Assembly (NCBI RefSeq): GCF_001949145.1
Contig: NW_019091396.1
Location: 62,001 to 126,000 of the forward strand
Length of the DNA stretch: 64,000 nt
Reading direction: 5' to 3'
DNA from: Acanthaster planci
Lineage: Eukaryota; Echinodermata; Asteroidea; Valvatida; Acanthasteridae
Made by a program: the position numbers and the translations under genes
Shown here: piece by piece, positions 60,201 to 64,000 of the stretch
Layout of the letters: every line of letters begins with the position of its first letter
How positions within the stretch are numbered: position 1 is the stretch's first letter
The notes under the pieces: generated by a model
Told to the model about the DNA's origin: nothing
Seen by the model: only the letters and a program-made list of their open reading frames with translations
Database searches by the model: none

Positions 60201-62431
60201 CAGCATTTTAACAACGGTGAAAAATGTTGATGTTAGTCCTCCGATGATATGGGGGGTGATAACACCCGAGTTTCTGCAGTGTACACGTTTTATCATCCAA
60301 CGGAACAAGACGTAGGGTTAGGGTGGTTGACAACAAAAAAGCACAAAGTCGCTATTCACATCTGGACTTTTCCAGAAAAATAAAACACCAAAATCTGGCT
60401 GTTGCTCTTCATTCCTCCTGCCTTAGAAATTCGACACAAGCAACTGTGCAGAACAAAGTAAATCTTGTGCGATACCAAATCGGCGCAAAAACCTTAAAAA
60501 CACAGCCTGTTGGGCATTGATCTACGTTCATAAACGTTCTGCTAGACATTCTAGGAAGTCCCCCACCAAATGTTTCCTCCCTGCCCTCCCCCATGTAATC
60601 GCTCTTTAATTCCCCTACCATCTTTCAACTGGTCCGCCCTTACACGGCTGTAACATAATGAACTAAACTGCCTTGCCATTAACGCATTTCTTGTCCGTGT
60701 GCTCAAGGTGCGGAGAGCGTTCATCGAAATTGCACCCGAGGGAAGCGCTTGTGCAAACAAGAAACATCATTTTGTAGTCTTTGGAAGTTTTCATCACCAA
60801 TCATGAATTATTTCTTTTTACCTGTTTGTGAATGGAGAGCATTTCAGATTTGGGAAATCCGGCGTTATGGCGAGAATAGCAAATGTTTATGTTACACTTC
60901 AAAAGTATGAATCTCACGAAAACCTCGTGAGGGATTTTGCACAAAATAATACATGTACATATTATCTACAATACACAGTATTTAAAAGTATACAAGATAG
61001 ATTTGGCAGATCTTTATGCATTCAAAAACCAGTGAGTTATGTAGCATCAAAACAGTTTCAGGGTCCTTACAACTTTTGACCACGACTAGACTCGCAGCTT
61101 TAGTACCTGCCTGTCTCAGCGAAGGGCAACCAACCACTGAATTTCTTCAAAGCGGGTGGCATATTCATAATTTACTGAAACACACAGTGGGTGACATATT
61201 ACGTAGCTCAGGGAATTATCTTTGTGACGTTCATGCATCCTTTTGACAAAGATGAAAATATTGCGTACTTACCTCCTTGAGGACCCTCGAGGTCGACTCC
61301 CGCTCGTGTCGTTGATGTAACGGAGTTGTTAAAAAGCACCTCGGTGGAAGGCGCGTGCGGAGTCATTGTAGCTTGCGTTTCCGCTGACAATTCCCCCTGG
61401 GTCGCGGGAGCTCTGGCGAGGTCGGTCCCGGGCTGAAAAGAGCCCGAGACGACATTTCCGACCGTGGACAACGGGCTTGATGTACTCGTTCCCGGCATTT
61501 TCGAGTCATGCTGAGTAGCGACGGTCGTCTCCTCCATGGTCTCCCGGGGAGCTGGCGTGACGTCGGCGAGATCCGTCGCCGGGGTCGGCAGGGTGGCTGA
61601 GGTTGACCAACGCGTAGGGGTATGGCTGGGTTTTGATGGGTGTGCAGAGGACATGCCGGCTGGGAGGGAAGGGGAGGCGGAATAATTTGGCCGGCTAGAA
61701 AGACCCCCCTGCCATGGGTGTGATGTGGCTTCCTCGAGGATGGGCGTAGTCGGCGGTAGACTGCCGCTAGTTCTTGCATAACTTGTTCCGGAATCGGAAT
61801 GAAACTGCATACTTGCCTTGCGTGCATCAGGCACAAGGGTGAAAGAATCAACGGTTCGGAAAAACAGACTTTGCTCCGAAGAAACTTGTGTGGGCTGTGC
61901 TGTCCAATAGGTGGGTGATACTGTGGGCATAGCGGGGTCGGCCGCCCCTCGGCGATTCCTCCGTGTCTTACTTGGAGATTTTCTCCTGAAAATATGTATC
62001 TGCGAACCGTCATTAGCGCCATGTCGCGCGCTGCTGCCCCGTAAGGCGTCTTGCATATTATCAGCGTTATTGTAAATCGCACTGTTGGACTCGCGTACCG
62101 AAGGCACCTTGGAAACATCCCCTACCAAATTGGTCGGGAGAAGCCTGCCCCTGCTGGTGGCGACTTGGGGCGGTGGGGCGTAACCGTCCAGCTCGCTCCC
62201 CCGGGTGGAGTTCTCCTGGAGGTACTCGCTCACCGTGCCCGCAGCGCACAGCCACAGGTATCCCTCGCGGTGGTGGGACGGCATGCCCAGGACCAGCAGC
62301 AGGATCGGTAGAGCCACGAGGTTGCCGGCCGAAGCCGGATTGGTCGGCCTCTCACCTCTTCGCCTCCCCCAGACGGAGGTGGTCTCGTTCTGGTGAATCG
62401 TGAAAGATAACGGCGCCCACCATTCACGCAT
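17934..62431 (-). CDS. Mucin-like single-pass membrane protein with PDZ ligand, three exons (gene span)
   Basis: The model joins, on the minus strand, 62431-61273, 21399-21147 and 18288-17934: 1767 nt, 588 residues. Junction phases are 1/1 and 2/2, so both joins keep frame. Predicted layout: residues 1-36 leader; 37-51 hydrophobic ([12 protein letters not shown]), a possible late signal sequence; a basic RRNRR site near 161 resembling a proprotein-convertase site; 162-386 rich in Ser, Thr and Pro, suggesting O-glycosylation; 412-434 transmembrane; then a basic cytoplasmic tail with six cysteines at 556-565 and the terminus TTRL. I do not recognise the family. The joining of the first exon across about 40 kb is inferred from phase and domain logic. 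The two downstream exons are 2.9 kb apart and fit well. Confidence 0.68.
19991..20171 (+). mobile_element. Miniature inverted-repeat element, family A copy 3
   Basis: The interior matches copy 1, with ACACTCTAGACTATTGTTAC and AATGACCAACAC. Ends are more diverged (GCACGATATGGGGC and CCTCATATTTTGC). It is flanked by GTCATCGGG at 19982-19990 and GTCATCGTG at 20172-20180, a 9-base duplication with one mismatch. Confidence 0.75.
21147..21399 (-). CDS. Membrane protein exon 2: transmembrane segment
   Basis: The acceptor TTTTAACAG (minus strand, at 21402-21400) and the donor ACCAG/GTCAGT (21147/21146) bound 253 nt entering in phase 1 and leaving in phase 2. It encodes a short polar stalk, a 23-residue membrane span ([20 protein letters not shown] followed by AGI) and a basic stop-transfer KRCVLHRR. 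The juxtamembrane region contains ENPM. The + strand is also open over part of this interval but shows no comparable features. Confidence 0.75.
23431..23638. mobile_element. TA-flanked miniature element, family B copy 1
   Basis: Terminal inverted repeats start GACCGATTGC / CACCGATTGC and extend about 60 bases, including GTGACCTA and ATCAACAA. TA dinucleotides flank both ends (23429-23430, 23639-23640), as in Tc1/mariner-type insertions. Related copies lie at 37593 and 50914. Confidence 0.65.
25163..25243. repeat. 54-bp tandem duplication
   Basis: CAGTGGGTCTCTTATAAATC and the following TACTCCC are repeated at 25163-25189 and 25217-25243. Confidence 0.8.
28229..28412. mobile_element. Possible hAT-like remnant with GGCGGATCCAGG end
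   Basis: GGGCGGATCCAGGATTTTT at the left is mirrored by a CTCTGGATCCGGC end at about 28399-28411. No clear 8-bp target duplication is visible, so limits are approximate. Confidence 0.35.
30676..30921. repeat. Diverged tandem duplication, period about 150 bp
   Basis: GAGTCGGATCTCATGCATC and CCGACTACACTCGGC near 30677 recur as TAGTCGGATCGAGTACACC and CCGACTACGGTCGGC near 30835, followed in both by AACTGAACCC-like sequence. Non-coding. Confidence 0.6.
31558..31652. repeat. Short palindromic element with TTAACCCTAAC arms
   Basis: TTGCCGGTTTATTAATTAAC at the left is mirrored at the right (TTAGGGTTAAAAAAACTGGC). The inner TTAACCCTAAC/GTTAGGGTTAA arms resemble telomere units but number only one or two copies, so this is a small foldback element and not a telomere tract. 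Confidence 0.5.
31872..32219. mobile_element. Inverted-repeat element with CAGGGTGTCC ends
   Basis: CAGGGTGTCC at 31872 is mirrored by GGACACCCTG ending at 32219. Inside lie inverted arms of about 40 bases (CCATGAGATATGATTATAAT at the left, its reverse complement near 32150-32165). It carries no transposase frame. The class is uncertain; CAGGGTGTCC-type ends occur in some mariner-like elements. Confidence 0.55.
32239..32466. mobile_element. GGTGTTA-rich inverted-repeat element, family C copy 1
   Basis: Ends of about 55 bases are inverted copies built on GGTGTTAAATYAACACYGTT and GGTGTTATC. The interior TGTAACACTTATCAGTGTGC is shared, inverted, with the copy at 59962. The right end reads CACAGTAAAAACTCTGGTG when inverted. 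Non-coding. Confidence 0.65.
34795..35040. repeat. AAAC/CCCCAACAAA low-complexity tract
   Basis: Runs of AAACAAAC and CCCCAACAAACAAA on the + strand. Open minus-strand frames rich in Val, Cys and Leu are by-products. Confidence 0.9.
36023..36244. mobile_element. hAT-like miniature element
   Basis: The ends are CTGTGGCGTAGCCA and, inverted, CAGTGGCGTAGCTAGG. The interior is G/C-run rich. Flanks CATAGCAA (36015-36022) and CATGGCAA (36245-36252) form an 8-base duplication with one mismatch. CAGTGGCG-type termini and 8-bp duplications are characteristic of hAT transposons. Open frames inside are artefacts of C runs. Confidence 0.65.
36621..37011. repeat. Dispersed repeat family D, copy 1
   Basis: GTCAATCGGGGAC units lead into TTCAGGGTCCCCAATTGAAT and GCAGAAACAAACTCAC (to about 36707). 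GGGGTACCTTCCATTGTTCC followed by GGTACCCC lies at 36982-37009. Both modules recur near 54838-55090 but in the other order. The 277-codon + strand frame across this region (36471-37304) is produced by the repeat and is not called a gene. Confidence 0.6.
37593..37881. mobile_element. TA-flanked miniature element, family B copy 2, with internal hairpin
   Basis: The left end GACCGATTGCGCCCACTAA and the word TATCAACAAACATGG match copy 1, and GATACCCACTATA matches its right arm. The right end is diverged, so its limit is approximate. A 15-bp perfect stem lies inside at 37721-37762. Confidence 0.55.
37721..37762. repeat. Perfect 15-bp hairpin
   Basis: CGGTATGATACTCAG at 37721-37735 is inverted exactly as CTGAGTATCATACCG at 37748-37762, with a 12-base loop. 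It lies inside a miniature element, so it is probably part of that element's secondary structure. Confidence 0.85.
41094..41175. mobile_element. GGTGTTA-rich element, family C terminal fragment
   Basis: ACACTGCAAAACTGTGGTGAT followed by GGTGTTAATTTAACATCC matches one end of the elements at 32239 and 59962. The other end is absent, so it is a truncated copy. Confidence 0.5.
43876..44612. repeat. 30-bp minisatellite, interrupted by gap
   Basis: Units of about 30 bases built on TCATCCACAGCAACACCAAG and CAACCTTCCT, with single-base variants. 329 N (44161-44489) replace the centre. Because 30 is a multiple of three, several frames stay open on both strands (ten-residue repeats such as [10 protein letters not shown]). 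These have no coding support. Confidence 0.92.
45774..45968 (+). CDS. Candidate internal exon of 195 nt
   Basis: The acceptor CTCTCTTCAG ends at 45773 and the strong donor CAT/GTGAGT lies at 45968/45969, enclosing exactly 65 codons. The frame starting at the first base is open ([10 protein letters not shown] at the start, VVQRYRH at the end). A second frame is also open and contains [17 protein letters not shown] content is above its surroundings. It lies inside the long intron of the minus-strand gene, on the opposite strand. No partner exon or family recognised. Confidence 0.3.
46514..46533. repeat. (TAA)n microsatellite
   Basis: About seven TAA/AAT units. It lies some 260 bases beyond the L2-type 3' end, so it need not be that element's tail. 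Confidence 0.8.
46558..46575. repeat. Perfect 18-bp palindrome
   Basis: ACGTTCCTATAGGAACGT is its own reverse complement. It could be a dimeric protein-binding site or the tip of a foldback repeat; the adjoining TCACTTGGGAGAC recurs inverted at about 46780-46793. Confidence 0.8.
46795..47823 (-). mobile_element. Decayed L2-type non-LTR retrotransposon, 3' part
   Basis: Read on the minus strand, frames broken by stops and shifts give the C-terminal part of an L2/CR1-like reverse-transcriptase [19 protein letters not shown], then [17 protein letters not shown], then [16 protein letters not shown] and finally [12 protein letters not shown] near 47210-47240. The 3' end carries AAGTGCATTGAGACGTTGC and AATTAAATGCAATGGGCTAT, resembling L2 3'UTRs. 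The 5' part is missing, as is usual for such insertions. It lies inside the long intron of the minus-strand gene and cannot be active. Confidence 0.82.
46966..47026. repeat. Strong imperfect hairpin, 24-nt arms
   Basis: The arms TGCAAAGATATATCTTCC with TGAGCA (46966-46989) and TGCTCAGGAAGAGATATC with CTTGCA (47003-47026) pair at 22 of 24 positions around a 13-base loop. Pairing weakly continues outward (GTGG... and ...CCGCAC). It sits in the 3' region of the L2-type relic. It is precursor-microRNA-like in size, but a retrotransposon or foldback origin is more likely. Confidence 0.75.
49076..49216 (-). mobile_element. Miniature inverted-repeat element, family A copy 4 (shortened)
   Basis: The minus-strand copy has ends GCAAGATATGGGACGG and GCAAGATATAGGACGG. 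It is flanked by an exact 9-base duplication ACCTCGATC (49067-49075 and 49217-49225). The central part present in copies 1 and 3 is missing and a single N sits at 49138, so the loss may be an assembly artefact. Confidence 0.8.
50914..51173. mobile_element. TA-flanked miniature element, family B copy 3
   Basis: The right end, read inverted, begins GACTGATTGCGCCCGTTAA and contains TATCAACAAACA as in the other copies. The left end GATTGCTTGCGCCCACTAA followed by GTGACCTATC is recognisable but altered. TA follows the right end. Confidence 0.55.
52969..53011. repeat. CCAAT-containing repeat pair, copy 2
   Basis: See the 6721 copy. The identical GCATCCYATTGGTCAAA core is followed by GCGTGCG-type sequence in both. 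No gene is visible beside this copy. Confidence 0.4.
53220..53345. repeat. Dispersed repeat family E, copy 2 (inverted)
   Basis: Reverse complement of the 11440-11565 repeat, with the same outer words (GCTCCGAGCGGGAACAAAAG, GACGCGGAGGACGCTGAGTA). Confidence 0.65.
54090..54160 (-). mobile_element. tRNA-derived SINE relic with B box
   Basis: The minus strand reads GGGACCCAGGTTCGAATCCC, an exact B-box/T-arm sequence (54101-54111 core). The expected A box upstream is not convincing. Likely SINE fragment. Confidence 0.4.
54335..54505. repeat. A/C-rich low-complexity tract
   Basis: Repeated CAACACCAAC, AAACCAAACC and AGCAAAGCAGAG words with irregular period. No gene seen. Confidence 0.8.
54838..55090. 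repeat. Dispersed repeat family D, copy 2, with 18-bp tandem units
   Basis: Inverted relative to copy 1. It contains three tandem units of GGTCCCCGATTGACAGAG (54893-54946), a gap of 68 N (54951-55018), then the palindromic module GGGGTACCGGAACAATGG and AAGTACCCC. The module order differs from copy 1. Confidence 0.65.
55627..55771. repeat. 145-bp near-identical repeat, copy 1
   Basis: Matches 58643-58787 without indels and with three substitutions by my reading. On the minus strand both copies are open after an ATG ([13 protein letters not shown], then [13 protein letters not shown]), and copy 1 is followed by a donor-like TTGAAG/GTAGCT. All three substitutions would change amino acids, which argues against a conserved coding exon. 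Confidence 0.85.
56815..56890 (+). mobile_element. tRNA-like SINE head, decayed
   Basis: TGATCCAGTGGTTCGCGTGCC resembles an A box, and GGGCTCAAACCCC, 45 bases later, resembles a B box and T-arm. The fold is imperfect, so it is a tRNA-derived SINE relic and not a functional tRNA. Confidence 0.35.
58643..58787. repeat. 145-bp near-identical repeat, copy 2
   Basis: Same orientation as copy 1, about 3 kb away. Sequences outside the 145 bases do not match. It is either a recent local duplication or two copies of a young dispersed element. Confidence 0.85.
58932..59128. mobile_element. Possible hAT-like remnant
   Basis: The left end GGGCGGATCCATAACCC is mirrored by ACCCTTTCCGGATCGCCC at the right, with G runs inside. 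A further GGCGGATCCAG fragment without a partner lies near 56902. No target duplication seen. Confidence 0.35.
59962..60286. mobile_element. GGTGTTA-rich element, family C copy 2 with duplicated terminus
   Basis: It starts CTGCAAAAACTG and contains CACTTATAAGTGTTACAATG, the inverse of copy 1's interior. The right terminus, with TGATAACACCCGAGTTT and TGCAGTGTACAC, occurs twice in tandem at a period of about 86 bases (60115-60200 and 60201-60286). Confidence 0.6.
61273..62431 (-). CDS. Membrane protein exon 1: leader and Ser/Thr/Pro-rich ectodomain
   Basis: This is the longest open frame in the window (about 400 codons). It ends in a strong donor, CAAGGAG/GTAAGT, at 61273/61272, phase 1. The first ATG in frame is at 62431; an in-frame TAG lies a little upstream. 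Start context is only fair, and the hydrophobic segment begins near residue 38, late for a signal peptide, so the true start may sit on another exon. Sequons include NET at 15, NST at 74 and NYS further on. The second half is dominated by S, T, P and A, as in mucin-type stalks. Without splicing the frame runs 21 codons past the donor to a stop, so intron retention would encode a form without the membrane anchor. Confidence 0.72.
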
Positions 62432-62956
62432 TGCTGTCTCTCGTTGCAAAGGCCACCTTTGGAATCGGCCAATATCCCCCAAAGCGGGCGAGAGCTAGCC
62501 TATGTATAACGTGACACACATCGTCACACTCTGACTGAGGCAACACAGTTCACGTTGCACGTAATGACGGCCAGTGAACCATCGCTCGTCGTTAAGACCT
62601 GTGGTCGTTGATAGTAATTTGCGTGTCCACAGGCATGATCTCACTGGCATTTAACTTCAGTGCATCTCGCACGCCAGAGCATCGTGGATGTCTGCAGCAA
62701 CCACGCTTGGCTAATAAAACGAGGCATGACTGTAGCGCGGTACAAAGCAATTTCAAGCCAATACAATTCCCCCGACTGCCGGTACACGCGTAGAACAGCC
62801 CAAAGGTCCAACCCTGCTAGCCTCCAGCAAGATGTAGATTAATATCAGACCATGATAAAGTGCCCATATACATATATATTGTCCGCAGACTCCAACATTA
62901 GAAGACCTCGACTCATATGAAGCACGGGGATGGAGATGTTGAGAACGGATGCAGTG

Positions 62957-62970
62957 GTTGCCATGGCAAC
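62957..62970. promoter_or_regulatory. Perfect RFX X-box palindrome
   Basis: GTTGCCATGGCAAC is the fully symmetric form of the X-box bound by RFX winged-helix factors, which drive ciliary and some neuronal and immune genes. It lies about 526 bases upstream of the start codon chosen for the minus-strand membrane-protein gene. A 14-base exact match is unlikely by chance in any one place, but the promoter has not been located. Confidence 0.6.
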
Positions 62971-62974
62971 GCAT

Positions 62975-64000
62975 CACTCGCCTGCCACATACCACGTCGC
63001 TCGGGTAGGCCCGCTTGCTCTCGGGATCAGCGAAAGGTGTAGGCCTGCGGAGCGTCGCGGACACCAGCTAAACGATCTGCACTGCAACATATGAGGGATA
63101 CACTAGACTGGGACTTATGAATCGATGTCAGCTTGTGAATTATGTAACAGTTTGGGAGTGAACGAAATGAAAATTTTATTTTTTTTTCGGACAATGAATA
63201 CAGGAACAGTGACTGCGCTTCCACCGTATGACAGGCAGTAAACTAAATGTCATGGTGAGATCACACCTCATCGCTCACCATGCTCTTTACTTCCCGTTTT
63301 TAATGATCGACGTCAGTGCGGGTTATCTCTAAAATAATTGTTGAGATCATGAGTCATACGGTCACGGTGTGTGTGGTTCGGCCCGCGTGCAAAGGCCAAC
63401 TGCCTTGCAAGGTTGGCTCCTTTCCGTAGTGAAAATAATGACGACAGGAAGATGTCCAAGAAGAAGATAGATTTTAAGCTTCCATACTAAGCCTTTTGTG
63501 ACTAAATATCTGGTACACTGAGTGTTTTCAATTCACGTGAACATAACAAGTTAAATTCTCCAAACTAAAGGCACTGTTGACTTACCTCGTGATTTGGGGC
63601 AAGCTTTCGCTTAGATACATAGGCCTAAGAGACGCCAGGCACCAAATACGCTGTTGTCAATGGATTAGAAGGGCATCCAGTCAATTCCGGAGATGGTGGT
63701 CGCTATGCAAAAGCTTGCCCCGAATCACGAAGTATGGCAACAGTGTCTTTAGTCTGGGTAATTCAAATTGCTACGTTCGTGCACAAGCAGAAAACTCAGT
63801 GAACCAGATTTTATTCAAATTGACTCGATCGAAAAGGGCCTACAAACCTTTTTCCTGTGATGTCACAATCGTGCTGAACCTCTATGTGTCGTGATGGTAA
63901 TAAGTGCATAGTGTTGTGATAGTAATCTACTTAAGATAAACTAGTCAAGCATGCAGCGTCTGCACATGCGCTTGCACGTGGTTGAAGCTGCCCGTAGGAA
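62975..64000. other. No gene seen
   Basis: Upstream flank of the minus-strand gene. A short + frame at 63577-63894 has no family features. No TATA box or second X-box identified. Confidence 0.4.

Larger units (their letters stand above)
21400..61272 (-). other. Inferred first intron (about 39.9 kb) of the membrane-protein gene
   Basis: Bounded by a GTAAGT donor and a TTTTAACAG acceptor. It holds most of the mobile elements and no recognisable conserved exon on the minus strand. Additional phase-1 exons of the same gene could be hidden here. Long stretches such as 25250-31540, 32470-34790, 38200-41090, 41180-43870, 47830-49075 and 51180-54080 show only short chance frames. Confidence 0.45.

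Noticed and set aside
1-64000. CRISPR array, bacterial operon, rRNA or snRNA gene
   Set aside because: No spaced direct-repeat array of CRISPR form, and no rRNA, U1 or U6 core sequences seen; the window is an intron-rich animal sequence.

Overview
This is eukaryotic, metazoan genomic DNA: short exons with GT-AG introns, no operons, low gene density and many small dispersed repeats. Frequent TAGGCCTA-type words, an L2-type non-LTR retrotransposon tail and many short inverted-repeat elements fit a marine invertebrate deuterostome such as an echinoderm. This taxonomic reading is inference and could be wrong.

Left end (about 0.5-6.4 kb, + strand): a three-exon gene of the Ovo/OVO-like zinc-finger transcription repressor family. 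Exon 1 encodes a SNAG-type N-terminus, exon 2 a linker and zinc finger 2, and exon 3 zinc fingers 3 and 4. All junctions keep frame and give 255 residues. The first of the four canonical Ovo fingers is not recognisable. Intron 1 carries a CAGG-rich minisatellite directly after the donor and two copies of a miniature transposon.

Right end to middle (62.4 kb back to 17.9 kb, - strand): three phase-compatible exons give a 588-residue single-pass membrane protein. It has a Ser/Thr/Pro-rich mucin-like ectodomain (61273-62431), a transmembrane segment (21147-21399), and a basic, Cys-clustered cytoplasmic tail ending in a class I PDZ ligand (17934-18288). The first intron would be about 40 kb and contains most of the window's repeats. 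A perfect RFX X-box lies about 0.5 kb upstream of its first exon. I cannot name its family.

Weaker coding candidates are a GC-rich - strand exon at 11.8-12.2 kb, a 43-codon small ORF at 7.8 kb and a possible 195-nt + strand exon at 45.8 kb.

The rest is non-coding and repeat-rich: a four-copy miniature element with 9-10-bp target duplications (Mutator-like in style), a three-copy TA-flanked family, a TTAA-flanked foldback element, hAT-like remnants, a GGTGTTA-rich inverted-repeat family, a decayed L2-type retrotransposon at 46.8-47.8 kb, tRNA-like SINE relics, minisatellites and assembly gaps. Most six-frame open stretches here are chance or repeat-driven and are left out.
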